Positions 9,685 through 17,466 of a DNA stretch of 64,000 nt are shown here, in pieces. Below the pieces are notes generated by a model that made no database searches, was not told where the DNA came from, and was given only the letters and a program-made list of their open reading frames with translations. The stretch is from Ruegeria atlantica (GTDB taxonomy: Bacteria > Pseudomonadota > Alphaproteobacteria > Rhodobacterales > Rhodobacteraceae), in NCBI RefSeq assembly GCF_013032505.1, contig NZ_WQCG01000005.1, positions 222,885 to 286,884 on the forward strand, in the 5' to 3' direction. The position numbers and the translations under genes were made by a program. Every line of letters starts with the position of its first letter. Position 1 is the stretch's first letter.

Positions 9685-10088
9685 GATCCGCCCCCGGAGC
9701 GCAAGGCACACGCAACAGGCCCCGCTGGTGGCACCACCGTGGTCCCGGGCTGCGCCCGGCGCGGAACCACCGCCTTGTCCACCGTTACCAGGGGCCGGCT
9801 GCCATCCCCGATCTCGCGCAGGGTCCTGCGCGCCACAGACGCCGCGCGCAGGACCTGTTTGGGGGGATCCTCGTCATAAAGCCGGGCACGGGCCAGGTCG
9901 CAGGCAATCACCGTCAGGATCGGGCAGGCTGGTACCGGCAGGTCATATTCCGCCGTCAGCGCCGTATCGATCGTGGCGGCGGCGTCATCGAGCGCCGTCG
10001 GCAGGCGCGCGGGATCCTTGCCCGCCAGGCAGGCGATCTCTTCAGACTCGAAGCGCGTCTCCAGATCCTGGCGCGTCGCGTAGCTCAT
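9681..10088 (-). CDS. DUF1320 head-tail connector (Mu gp36-like)
   Basis: This 135-residue protein begins MSYATRQDLETRFE, which is the standard opening of DUF1320/gp36 proteins, and then has ALDDAAATIDTALTAEYDLP, the conserved family core. It sits between the gp35-like and gpG-like genes as in Mu, with overlapping starts and stops. The likely role is a structural connector below the portal. Family assignment is clear; the C-terminal 40 residues are Pro/Arg-rich and probably unstructured. Confidence 0.85.
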   Translation of the reverse strand: MSYATRQDLETRFESEEIACLAGKDPARLPTALDDAAATIDTALTAEYDLPVPACPILTVIACDLARARLYDEDPPKQVLRAASVARRTLREIGDGSRPLVTVDKAVVPRRAQPGTTVVPPAGPVACALRSGGGS

Positions 10089-10492
10089 GCATCCTCGCTT
10101 TCATCGCCCTCCGGGCCTCTGGACGCTTGGTATGCCGCCCAGGCCAAATCGCGCTCTTTGGCGCTGATATCTCCGAGCTTGGTTGCCGCCGCCAGTGCCC
10201 GGACCTCCGGCTTGCCCGCATTCGTCCAGTGATCGGCATTGCCCGGCTCCAGCGCCGCAATCCCGGCAGCCAGCAGGGACGCCCGGTCAGGCGCGGGGTC
10301 AGAGTTCTGCGCATTGGCCGGGGCCGTGTCTGTGGCGCGGGGCGCTTTATCTGCCACAGGTTCGGCATCCCCGTCCGCGATCAGCGCTTCGGCGATCGCT
10401 TCCGGCAGCACCACGGTGTCCCGGGCAGCATGGCTCACGCCGTCATGTTTGAGGTTGGTCCGCAGCAGGATACGGGTTTCGGATTTACTCAT
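10085..10492 (-). CDS. gp35-like protein with C-terminal HeH/LEM-like region
   Basis: The 135-residue protein has an N-terminal beta-rich domain (ETRILLRTNLKHDGVSHAA, then VVLPEAIAEALIADGDAEPV), which resembles the Mu gp35/HI1506 opening. A Pro/Ala linker leads to a helical end with KPEVRALAAATKLGDISAKE that could be an HeH-type fold. AGGAG precedes the ATG. It lies directly downstream of the major capsid gene, as gp35 does in Mu-like phages. The role is unknown, possibly capsid-associated. Confidence 0.6.
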   Translation of the reverse strand: MSKSETRILLRTNLKHDGVSHAARDTVVLPEAIAEALIADGDAEPVADKAPRATDTAPANAQNSDPAPDRASLLAAGIAALEPGNADHWTNAGKPEVRALAAATKLGDISAKERDLAWAAYQASRGPEGDESEDA

Positions 10493-10528
10493 TTGCGCTC
10501 TCCTTTTTGGCTGCGCTGCGCGCCCGCG

Positions 10529-11608
10529 TCAGGCAACGGCGTTTTTGAAGAAGAAGCCCGCCATCGGTGCCACCAGCACCTCGTCGCAGCTGTCCACCAC
10601 GCGCACCACGAAAGTGCCGCGCGCGCCGATCCGGGGATCGAATCCCGTCATGGTCTGCTTGCCGAGATAAGGTGCGGTGAAGCCGAGCGAGGGCGGGCCC
10701 TTGTAGTCCACGTTGGGATCGGAGCGATAAAGAAGCGCATGCTTGCCCCAGAGCCGCGTCAGACGCGCGTCCTGGCCCGGACGCGCGCTGTTGATCCGCG
10801 CAGAACCCACATGGACGCGCAGATCCAGCACCTGCTCGATCGCCCGCTTCGAGGCAATGCCGCTGTCGCCGTCATTGGCATGGGTGGCCTTGAGCACCGT
10901 CGGGTGCACCTGGAGCTTCCCGAACACCTCCTCGCCCATCGCGAGATCGGTGGGCTTCACGATCATGGATGTTTTCGCCTCAACGATATCGCGCAGCGGC
11001 GTACCGTCGGCATGGCTCCATTGCGATGTTCCCGACAGGGTCGTCTTGTTCGCCGCGCCGTATCTGTTGGCATCAAAAGCCAGATCCGCGACCCGCTTCT
11101 CCCGCGCGATCATCAGCAGATCGGTCAGCGTCATGCTGGAGCGATCGAGGGGGGCGACCGTGGTCGATGGCGTATTGTTCACATCATCGAACGGGATCGC
11201 ATCATCAAGGCCGAAATCCTCGATCGACCGGGTCGCTTCGGAGGCGCTCAGATGTACCATCGCGGGCACCGAACGCCGCCCGATATGTGTGTTAGGGACC
11301 GTGTAATGCTCGCCGATGGGGTATTCGGTGTAGCGATATTCCTTCCGGCTCAGCGCCGGCAGGCGCGGCAGTACCATATCGGCGATGTATTCCTCGTTGG
11401 AATATCCGATCGCCAATGCCGTGCGCTGGAAATCCACCGGATAGGGGCTGGCCAGCGGCGCGGCAGCAAAGGCGGCGGGCGGCAGGTTCGCAAAGCCGGG
11501 ATGTGTCTCATGCATGCCCGGCTGTGCGCCGGGTTGTGCGGCAAAGGCAGCCAGCACGGCGGCGGCCGGCATCATCAGGCCGGGATCTGGATGGGTGAAC
11601 TGAAACAT
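10529..11608 (-). CDS. major capsid protein
   Basis: The 359-residue protein has an Ala/Pro-rich N-terminus followed by FQRTALAIGYSNEEYIADMVLP, then SMTLTDLLMIAREKRVADLAFDA and a C-terminal GTFVVRVVDSCDEVLVAP segment. This is the pattern of HK97-fold coat proteins in alphaproteobacterial Mu-like phages. It is placed between decoration protein and gp35-like gene, as expected for the shell subunit. An AGGAC ribosome site precedes the ATG. It is the most certain head gene by order and sequence character. Confidence 0.8.
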   Translation of the reverse strand: MFQFTHPDPGLMMPAAAVLAAFAAQPGAQPGMHETHPGFANLPPAAFAAAPLASPYPVDFQRTALAIGYSNEEYIADMVLPRLPALSRKEYRYTEYPIGEHYTVPNTHIGRRSVPAMVHLSASEATRSIEDFGLDDAIPFDDVNNTPSTTVAPLDRSSMTLTDLLMIAREKRVADLAFDANRYGAANKTTLSGTSQWSHADGTPLRDIVEAKTSMIVKPTDLAMGEEVFGKLQVHPTVLKATHANDGDSGIASKRAIEQVLDLRVHVGSARINSARPGQDARLTRLWGKHALLYRSDPNVDYKGPPSLGFTAPYLGKQTMTGFDPRIGARGTFVVRVVDSCDEVLVAPMAGFFFKNAVA

Positions 11609-11625
11609 GACTTAAGTCCTCAAAG

Positions 11626-11988
11626 TCAGATGCGATCAGGTGCCAGCAGCACCTCGATGACGTCGTTCCGGGCAGTGGCAGAACTCAGCGCGATCCCGGC
11701 CGAGTAATGGTTGGCGGTCGTGCCCGTCTGGGCACGGCCTTCAGCTGCGGCAGTGACAGAATCCCCGGCGTTGATCGCGCCATGGGCCTCGACAAGGGCG
11801 GTGCCTACCAGATGCACGTCACAAGGCGCACCATCGGCCACATCCACATCCGCCGAAGCCCCGAGCGGGCGCTGTGTGCCAGCCGTGGCCAGCCGCACTT
11901 CCCCCTCGTTGGGTCCCGTCCGCACCAGTCGGCGCGCCGGGATCGCGCCGGAAGCCTTGTAGTTGCGGGTCAGAAGGTAGTTCATCAT
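11626..11988 (-). CDS. DUF2190-like capsid decoration protein
   Basis: The protein has 120 residues, Gly/Ala/Thr-rich and beta-rich, with the repeating 'A-x-G-D-x-V' style of DUF2190 decoration or stabilising proteins (VTAAAEGRAQTG, ALSSATARNDVIEVLLAP). It lies between the protease/scaffold and major capsid genes, the canonical place. Its ATG overlaps the protease stop (ATGA at 11985-11988). It probably binds the outside of the capsid as trimers. The function is inferred from family and position. Confidence 0.7.
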   Translation of the reverse strand: MMNYLLTRNYKASGAIPARRLVRTGPNEGEVRLATAGTQRPLGASADVDVADGAPCDVHLVGTALVEAHGAINAGDSVTAAAEGRAQTGTTANHYSAGIALSSATARNDVIEVLLAPDRI

Positions 11989-13409
11989 TGCGCCTTCTCC
12001 CCTGCGCGGGCCCGTTGAATCGCCGATGGAAGATCCAGCGTGCCGCTCTTGTCAGCTGCCATCAGCGCCCGCGCATCACGGGCAAGCTGTTCCGCCGCCG
12101 TCTGCATCGCGACCTGCGGATCGCCTGCCGGAGCACCGGGCTGTGCGGGCGGTACCGGCACCGGTGCGGAAAACGCCTGCGCTGTGTGTTGCGGGGCTCC
12201 AAGCGGCACCCGCTGCGGCAACTGCGCCAGCAACGCATCCAGAACGGTGGACGGTGTTTGCAGCACCGTACGGCCATCCGCGCCCGCCATCGGCATCTGC
12301 CCGCCCGCCGTATCGAGCGCGCAGAAGAGCGCCGCATAGGCTGGCGCTTCGCCAGGCGTAACCCGACCCGCCGTGACATGGGCCTGAACCCGGGCTTGCG
12401 CGCTGCGCTCCCGGTCGATCTGCTGGTGTGCGACGCGCTCGGCAGCAATGGCCTGGCGTTCAGAAAAGAGCGCCTGCCGTTCCGCGGCAAGCTGCACCGC
12501 CTCCGAGGCATTGGCCGTTCCGGGCTGAAGCGTCTGCTGTGCGGCCGCCTGGTCCACCTGTGCCGCGTTGGGTGGCAGGGCCGGGCCGGGATCGGCGGCA
12601 AAGGCCTGGACGGGTTGGGGCGCGGGCTGTGCACCCGGCTGTGCCGGGGTCGGCCATTGCACACCCACCATCGCCATGGGCTGTGCCGCAGTCACGCACG
12701 GATCCTGCGTGGCAAACTGTTGTGGGGTCTGGGCTGCCGGGTCGGCAGCGGGTGCCGCGTTTGGCACCAACGCCACAACCTGTTGCGCGGGTTGCGCATT
12801 CGGTTGCGCGCGTTGCGCCGCCGGTTGAACCGCTGCCGCGTAGGCCGAGGCAGGTTGCGGACCCGGGTTCTGAACCACATGGGCCGCAGGCTGCGTCCGA
12901 ACGCTTGTGAATACAGGGGTGTTCATCTCATCCTCCGAGGAAAAACAGAAAATATCGGCCGCACCGCAGGCAAACTGGCTGGGGGACAGCCCGTCAACAG
13001 CGGCCCGCGCACCGCCCAGAAATCCCAGGTGCCTCAGCCGCCAACCCGCGCCGGGCAGAGGCTGCAAGGCCACTGAGCGCGGCCCGAAGCTGCCCGCCTC
13101 CACCTCCGATCGAAACGCCGGATCAAGCCGCGCCAGCTTCGCCTGAAGGCGGTCACCCGCCACTCGCAAAGCCTCGACCCAGCCATAGGCCGGCGCATCC
13201 GTCTCCGGGTGCCCTTTGACCACCGGCGCGGGATCTGCACGCACGTAATCCTCCGCAACACGCCGCAGATCTTCCGCGCCCCAGGTCATCTCCCGGCCCC
13301 GGGCATCGCGATGCGTGCCGGTTCGGAAAATATCGATCCAGCCGTCCAGCGCCGAAAACTCGGACGACGCGATCTGGCCCGGATCACCGGATGTGGCGAT
13401 CATGTTCAT
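11985..13409 (-). CDS. capsid maturation protease with fused scaffold (Mu gpI-like)
   Basis: The 474-residue protein begins with a WIDIFRTGTHRDARGREMTW segment, then VKGHPETDAPAYGWVEALR and GPRSVALQPLPGAGWRLRHL; these match the N-terminal protease domain of Mu-type I proteins. Residues about 165-340 are Gln/Ala/Pro-rich low complexity, followed by a helical Ala-rich C-terminus; this is the scaffold half that is digested on maturation. A predicted leftward late promoter has its -10 at 13421-13416, which puts +1 on this ATG, so the message may be leaderless. ATG at 13403 is an alternative start. Confidence 0.85.
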   Translation of the reverse strand: MNMIATSGDPGQIASSEFSALDGWIDIFRTGTHRDARGREMTWGAEDLRRVAEDYVRADPAPVVKGHPETDAPAYGWVEALRVAGDRLQAKLARLDPAFRSEVEAGSFGPRSVALQPLPGAGWRLRHLGFLGGARAAVDGLSPSQFACGAADIFCFSSEDEMNTPVFTSVRTQPAAHVVQNPGPQPASAYAAAVQPAAQRAQPNAQPAQQVVALVPNAAPAADPAAQTPQQFATQDPCVTAAQPMAMVGVQWPTPAQPGAQPAPQPVQAFAADPGPALPPNAAQVDQAAAQQTLQPGTANASEAVQLAAERQALFSERQAIAAERVAHQQIDRERSAQARVQAHVTAGRVTPGEAPAYAALFCALDTAGGQMPMAGADGRTVLQTPSTVLDALLAQLPQRVPLGAPQHTAQAFSAPVPVPPAQPGAPAGDPQVAMQTAAEQLARDARALMAADKSGTLDLPSAIQRARAGEKAQ

Positions 13410-13415
13410 GCGATC

Positions 13416-13421
13416 ACACTA
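13416..13421 (-). promoter_or_regulatory. leftward late promoter -10 (head/tail operon)
   Basis: The minus strand reads TAGTGT here, starting 31.5 bp from the centre of the palindrome at 13442-13463. The lysis promoter on the other side has TAGAGT at the mirror distance and the packaging promoter has TAGACT at the same distance. There is no -35 match, as expected if an activator replaces it. The predicted +1 is 13409, the first base of the protease ATG. Confidence 0.6.
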
Positions 13422-13441
13422 GACCGCTCCAATCCGCCCCG

Positions 13442-13463
13442 GCAGCGGACCATGGTCCGCTGC
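13442..13463. promoter_or_regulatory. Mor/C-type operator, 22-bp perfect palindrome between divergent late operons
   Basis: The core CGGACCATGGTCCG extends to GCAG...CTGC on both sides, giving a perfect 22-bp palindrome. It lies between the head/tail operon (left) and the lysis genes (right), and has a -10-like hexamer exactly 31.5 bp from its centre in each direction. The same core recurs at 17264-17277 and 32599-32612 with the same spacing. The centre would be at -43.5, the known Mor position on Mu Pm. Binding by the product of 31990-32364 is inferred. Confidence 0.75.
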
Positions 13464-13483
13464 ACCGGATGCACGGGACCGGC

Positions 13484-13489
13484 TAGAGT
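13484..13489 (+). promoter_or_regulatory. rightward late promoter -10 (lysis operon)
   Basis: TAGAGT starts 31.5 bp right of the palindrome centre, and predicted transcription starts near 13496, about 96 bp before the endolysin ATG. It is matched by TAGACT at the packaging operon. No -35 box is seen. Confidence 0.6.
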
Positions 13490-13591
13490 TGCGCCAATAC
13501 CCCCATGACCGGAGCGCGCCCGCCGACAGGCGCGAGCACAACAAGACGGCTGCAGCGGCGGGGCGGCCGTCTTTCCCCTGGAGCCTGCATC

Positions 13592-14254
13592 ATGTCCCCG
13601 ACCTCCCGAGCCAGCATCCCGATCAGCGCGGCGCTCCATGCCGCAGCGCTGGGTCATGTCGGCACAAGGGAATGGCCCGGCGCGCGCCATAACCCTGACA
13701 TTCTGGCTATGTTCGAGGCCGCAGGCGTGCCCATGGCCGATGATGAAACCCCCTGGTGTGCCGCCTTTGTCGGAGCCGTGCTGGCCCAATGCGGGCTTCA
13801 GGGCACCGGAAAGCTCACCGCGCGGAGCTACGACAGATGGGGCGATCCGATCGATCCGGCCGATGCGATGCCTGGAGACATTGTCGTGTTCTGGCGGGTC
13901 AAACCCGATGGCTGGCAGGGCCATACCGGGTTCCTGCACAAGATCCGCGCTGACGGCCTGCTGGAGATCATCGGCGGCAATCACGGCGATGCGGTCAGCA
14001 TCAAGGCCTACAGCACCGAACGTCTTCTTTCCATTCGCCGGGCGCGCAAGCCCCGGACCAATCCGGTCCAGTCCACCACCATCCGCGCCTCCGCCACCCA
14101 GATCGGCGCAAGTGCGGCCGGGGCCACCACCGCCGTCGCGGCGCTGGACGGAACCGCACAGATCATCGCCCTGGCACTGGCAAGCATTGTGGCGCTGGCC
14201 GCCCTCTGGATCCTGCGTGAACGCCTGCACAAATGGGCCGCCGGAGACCGGTGA
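13592..14254 (+). CDS. endolysin, TIGR02594/CHAP-like peptidase with C-terminal membrane segment
   Basis: The ATG at 13592 follows GGAG with good spacing; the frame is open further upstream but that part is the untranslated leader. The 220-residue protein contains TPWCAAFVGAVLAQCG (catalytic Cys region), then PGDIVVFWR and GHTGFLHKI (catalytic His region), the layout of TIGR02594/CHAP amidases. A Thr/Ala-rich linker and a hydrophobic helix (IIALALASIVALAALWI) near the C-terminus suggest that the enzyme or its C-terminal part is membrane-bound, possibly combining holin-like and lytic roles. The next gene overlaps it (TGATG). Confidence 0.8.
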   Translation: MSPTSRASIPISAALHAAALGHVGTREWPGARHNPDILAMFEAAGVPMADDETPWCAAFVGAVLAQCGLQGTGKLTARSYDRWGDPIDPADAMPGDIVVFWRVKPDGWQGHTGFLHKIRADGLLEIIGGNHGDAVSIKAYSTERLLSIRRARKPRTNPVQSTTIRASATQIGASAAGATTAVAALDGTAQIIALALASIVALAALWILRERLHKWAAGDR

Positions 14255-14487
14255 TGCTCGGGCGTATCACCCGCCTCATTCCTACCCGCGCCGCCCTCTG
14301 GGCCGCGCTTGTCGCCGCGGGCGCAATCTCCCTCGCCTGGCTGCGCCGCGACGCCGCCCGGGACGCGCACAACCGCTCCGAACTGGAGGACCTCAGACAT
14401 GCTGACGACATCGAGGATCGTGTGGCTCGCAACCGCACTGATCCTGGCCGGCTGCGCAAATACGAAGACAGCGGGTGGCGCGACTGA
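14254..14487 (+). CDS. Rz-like inner-membrane spanin
   Basis: The start at 14254 shares one base with the endolysin stop (TGATG). The 77-residue protein has an N-terminal membrane helix (ALWAALVAAGAISLAWL) and a charged helical tail (ARDAHNRSELEDLRHADDIED), the design of a short i-spanin. The Rz1-like lipoprotein gene starts inside it in another frame, at 14399. Spanins join inner and outer membranes and fuse them in the last step of lysis. The call is from topology and nesting. Confidence 0.65.
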   Translation: MLGRITRLIPTRAALWAALVAAGAISLAWLRRDAARDAHNRSELEDLRHADDIEDRVARNRTDPGRLRKYEDSGWRD

Positions 14488-14626
14488 GGCCACCCTCTGC
14501 CGCATTTGGGGTGAAAGCCTGTCCACACGCTCGCGTTTCGATACCGCTGAAACGAAGCGGGATATCGCCGAAAGCTATGCCGATTTTGTCGAAGCCTGTC
14601 CCGGATGGGCTGGGATTGTGCCGTGA
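14399..14626 (+). CDS. Rz1-like outer-membrane spanin lipoprotein, nested in Rz
   Basis: The ATG at 14399 lies inside the Rz-like gene in a different frame. The product is 75 residues: a signal peptide MLTTSRIVWLATALILAGC with lipobox LILAGC, then a short mature part ending DFVEACPGWAGIVP. The nested position plus lipobox is the signature of an o-spanin, although it is less Pro-rich than lambda Rz1. The frame's earlier ATG at 14309 would hide the signal peptide, so it is not used. Confidence 0.7.
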   Translation: MLTTSRIVWLATALILAGCANTKTAGGATEATLCRIWGESLSTRSRFDTAETKRDIAESYADFVEACPGWAGIVP

Positions 14627-14636
14627 TTTCTACACG
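14617..14636. terminator. possible hairpin between convergent lysis and methylase genes
   Basis: GCCGTG and CACGGC flank a 7-base loop, with the Rz1 stop codon inside. It lies between the end of the lysis genes and the stop of the minus-strand methylase at 14644. There is no clear T-tract, so terminator function is uncertain. Confidence 0.3.
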
Positions 14637-14643
14637 GCTGATA

Positions 14644-15600
14644 TCAAGTGTTCGCCATATTCGCAAAATTTCGTTGAGCTACATTTCGATGGTTATCGAT
14701 GTGATCTCGATCGATTTCAACAAGAGGTTTTGGCACTTCTGGCACGGTTAGCCCATCGCTGAAAAACATTGCCTCACGACCACGCAATCGGTTCCGCGCG
14801 CTGTAGCTCAGGCTGTATTGAAGCCAATACCAATCTTCGTAGAGATTATGGATTGGCATGACGTCGTCATAGGACACAATCCATTTGACCCCGTTCAGCT
14901 TTGAAATTGCCTCAGAGACAACGCGATGATCATCCTGGCCATAAGCGTCGTGGTACAGGTATCGCCCTTTTTCAAAGTATGGGGGGTCAATATAAATGAG
15001 GGTTTTGTCGTTCCACTTAGATGCCTGTGTTTCAAAGAACTCGACCGCATCCAATTGTGTAATTTCGATTCGAGACCGTAAATCAGCGATCTTCTGTATT
15101 CGTCTGATCAAATCAGTTTTGTTGTAGCGGGCATCAATCTTCCAATTGCCGGTTTGATCGCGCCCGCCGATTATTCCGCCGTTTAAAATTCCAGACCTGT
15201 TGGTACGGTTCAAAAAGAAAAATGCAAATCCAATCTCGAGGTTATCATCTGAACCTCGTCGGAATATGTCTTTCGAGTAGTCCCATTCGTCCACTGTCAC
15301 AGGCCGGTCCTGTATTAGGCGGCAAAGGTCGTCTGTCCGGTTTAGAACGCTGTCCCAGAAGGCATAAACGGGTCGGCTAATGTCGTTGATTGTAACGCGC
15401 CTAACGACCCCGGTAATCAGCAATTCCCAAGCCACCGCGGCTCCACCTGCGTAGGCTTCAACGTATCGGCCATCCGACAATCCATTTTCACGCACGATTG
15501 ACCGCATAAAGCGAGCAATCTTACCTTTTCCACCCGGGTAACGCAGAGGCGAGTATCGTCCTGTTTGCGTCAACCCAATTCGTCGATCATCTTCCATCAA
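14644..15600 (-). CDS. D12-class DNA adenine methyltransferase (cargo)
   Basis: The 318-residue protein has RYSPLRYPGGKGKIARFM (the Dam/D12 N-terminal phrase with PGGK), YVEAYAGGAAVAWELL (AdoMet-binding motif I) and IYIDPPYFEKG (motif IV DPPY). It therefore methylates adenine N6 in a short DNA target. It is the second gene of a two-gene minus-strand operon, overlapping the ParB-like gene by 4 bp. The DNA is visibly AT-richer than the surrounding phage genes, which suggests separate acquisition. The frame also allows a start at the second Met. Confidence 0.9.
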   Translation of the reverse strand: MMEDDRRIGLTQTGRYSPLRYPGGKGKIARFMRSIVRENGLSDGRYVEAYAGGAAVAWELLITGVVRRVTINDISRPVYAFWDSVLNRTDDLCRLIQDRPVTVDEWDYSKDIFRRGSDDNLEIGFAFFFLNRTNRSGILNGGIIGGRDQTGNWKIDARYNKTDLIRRIQKIADLRSRIEITQLDAVEFFETQASKWNDKTLIYIDPPYFEKGRYLYHDAYGQDDHRVVSEAISKLNGVKWIVSYDDVMPIHNLYEDWYWLQYSLSYSARNRLRGREAMFFSDGLTVPEVPKPLVEIDRDHIDNHRNVAQRNFANMANT

Positions 15601-16988
15601 ACTTTGCCATACGTCGCCTCAAACACAGGAACACAACAGTCCCAACCCGCGCGCACCCCTTCGGGTGTGGGCATGGCATACTTGCTGTGGACGAAGCCAT
15701 GCAAGGATTGAATTGAAGCTGGCGCTTTGCTGTCAGCGACACCTTTGCGGAACTCGCGAAGATCACTGCTGGAAGCCACCTTATTCCTAGTCATGTGCTG
15801 GATAACGGATTCGGCTTTTTGGGACAGAGACAGGTCGAATGGCTTCCCGTCCTTCGTTTTCCCCATCTTCGGCAAACCTACTTTTGCAATGTAGTCTTCG
15901 ACAGCCATTTCAATGAAAGCCCGGAGAACAGCCGCAGATGAAACTGGCAACTTTTTGGGGTCAATCAGCGTTGCTTCGCGCAGCAGTTGCTTCCCCTTTT
16001 CAGAAGGCGGGTGTTGAAACGTCAGCTTCTTGGGAGCGAGCGTTGCTCGTGTGCGCGGCGCGCCCTTTGTTCTTGGCTTTGCTTTCGTTGTGGTCGTCGA
16101 AGTAGCAGGTCCGGGAGCTTTCACACTAATATCGCGGAATGCCTTGGCCGCTGGCCTCTTGCCCTTGGGTGGCTGCAACTCTTTCGGCAAAGTCTTAAAG
16201 TAATCTTCGATCTCGGACGCAGTGTTATGGCTACGGGAGTCTACCACCCCATCCCTAACGTCTTCTATGATGCGCTTTAGTACACCCAATGCCCACTCCG
16301 GGTCGGCTGAGAGCATCGGTGTCTTGCCGTCGCCATTGTTCGAGATGGAGATGCCAATGTGCTTTTTGCCCGCCGCAGACTCGAGCAGACGACCGATGTT
16401 ACTCGACTTTCTACTTTCAATGGTAGCCTTGGTTTGCGCCCATTCCGCATCGGTATACTCTGCATTCCGCCCCACGAAGTCGATTATATCTAACACCGAC
16501 CTATCGCCGGTGAATCTTTGTATCTCGGTCCGTCCCCATTGAATACGACCTTCCCCATCCATATCGCCCGTGTGACGACGGTATATCCAGTCGTCTGCGG
16601 TCGCCCGGTCGTCAAACCTCACGCACCGGATTGGTTCAACTTCGTTCCTGTCGAAGGATTCCGCCGCCCGCAACAGAGACTTTTTTGTTGAGGCCGATGC
16701 CTCAGTGCCATCTAGAAAATCAGGCCGAGCAAGGACCTTCAAAGCAGCAAGGCGGCGGTTCCCGTCCAATACAACGTAGTCTTCTGGTTCTTCACTATCT
16801 ATCACGTATAGGTTGTCGCCGGGATCAAGCCCATTGCGTTTTATGCTAAGCATTAGGTTACGAAAATGGCTTTGATTTAGCCGCAGCAAAGCATCCAGCG
16901 CTTCAGATTGACTACCAACTGCACCGAGACGTGGATTCTCTTCATCAAGCAAAAGTTCGTCAATCGTTAGTTCGAGATATTCAACCAT
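15597..16988 (-). CDS. ParB/Srx-fold protein paired with methyltransferase (cargo)
   Basis: I start at 16988 because GAGGAG sits just before this ATG; the frame runs 20 codons further upstream without a site. The 463-residue protein opens with a ParB/Srx-type domain: ELLLDEENPRLGA, then HFRNLMLSIKRNG and YVVLDGNRRLAALKVL (the GNRR box). The middle (about 255-330) is Lys/Pro/Thr-rich linker, and a helical C-terminal domain follows. Such proteins can bind CTP or ATP and DNA, or act as nucleases. Overlap with the adenine methylase suggests one system that distinguishes methylated DNA; this is inference. Confidence 0.7.
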   Translation of the reverse strand: MVEYLELTIDELLLDEENPRLGAVGSQSEALDALLRLNQSHFRNLMLSIKRNGLDPGDNLYVIDSEEPEDYVVLDGNRRLAALKVLARPDFLDGTEASASTKKSLLRAAESFDRNEVEPIRCVRFDDRATADDWIYRRHTGDMDGEGRIQWGRTEIQRFTGDRSVLDIIDFVGRNAEYTDAEWAQTKATIESRKSSNIGRLLESAAGKKHIGISISNNGDGKTPMLSADPEWALGVLKRIIEDVRDGVVDSRSHNTASEIEDYFKTLPKELQPPKGKRPAAKAFRDISVKAPGPATSTTTTKAKPRTKGAPRTRATLAPKKLTFQHPPSEKGKQLLREATLIDPKKLPVSSAAVLRAFIEMAVEDYIAKVGLPKMGKTKDGKPFDLSLSQKAESVIQHMTRNKVASSSDLREFRKGVADSKAPASIQSLHGFVHSKYAMPTPEGVRAGWDCCVPVFEATYGKV

Positions 16989-17263
16989 GTGGCTCCTCTT
17001 CGGCCACATTTCATTTGATAGGCCTGTTGTTTCGAGCACTTTATCCAAACAATCTCAGAAGTCGAGGCGGAAGAGATATCTTTTCTACTTTTGGTTGAGC
17101 GCAAGCAAACGCGCAATAGCTGAGTGTAAGCAACTGAACATTCAAATATGGCCACTTATTGGACATAGTCTGAGTATGCTTTGTTGCGGCTGGGCCCTGA
17201 AACCATTTATTTGGTTGAAACTCTTCATCCATAAGTGACGGATGCTCAAAAAGTGAACTTCCT

Positions 17264-17277
17264 CGGACCATGGTCCG
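17264..17277. promoter_or_regulatory. Mor/C-type operator upstream of phage methylase
   Basis: CGGACCATGGTCCG followed by CTGCC, the same core and right flank as the operators at 13442-13463 and 32599-32612. The rightward -10 candidate TTAAAC lies at the standard 31.5-bp distance (17302-17307). The leftward counterpart GTCACT is poor, so this site appears one-directional. Confidence 0.65.
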
Positions 17278-17301
17278 CTGCCATAGAGGTTCCGCACAGT
17301 G

Positions 17302-17307
17302 TTAAAC
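17302..17307 (+). promoter_or_regulatory. late promoter -10 for phage DNA methylase
   Basis: TTAAAC begins 31.5 bp from the palindrome centre at 17270.5, as in the two stronger late promoters. Predicted start is near 17314, leaving a leader of about 150 bp before the methylase. Regulation of a DNA-modification gene by the late activator would parallel Mu mom. Confidence 0.45.
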
Positions 17308-17466
17308 CGCTCTCGCAGCCGCCGGAGAGCCCATCAGGGCCAGACGGGGCCGGGGTGCGGGCACACCCCGAGCCGGGAGTGACACCTCCCACGACCAGAA
17401 CCGGCCAGTTCAGGCCGTCCCGCCACCGTGTACACGGCGGGGACATGATTGTGGGAGGCGGACCCC

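Noticed and set aside
8789..11707. 972-codon open frame on the plus strand
   Set aside because: It is the mirror of GC-rich minus-strand head/tail genes that have clear families and overlapping starts and stops; its composition is Arg/Gly/His-rich.
1..13409. gene transfer agent cluster
   Set aside because: The tail and NlpC/P60 genes look superficially GTA-like, but gpG, gp36, Mu-type protease/scaffold and linked transposase show a Mu-like phage.
17041..17271. 76-codon minus-strand frame before the ParB-like gene
   Set aside because: No start site, no protein-like pattern, and it runs into the late operator.
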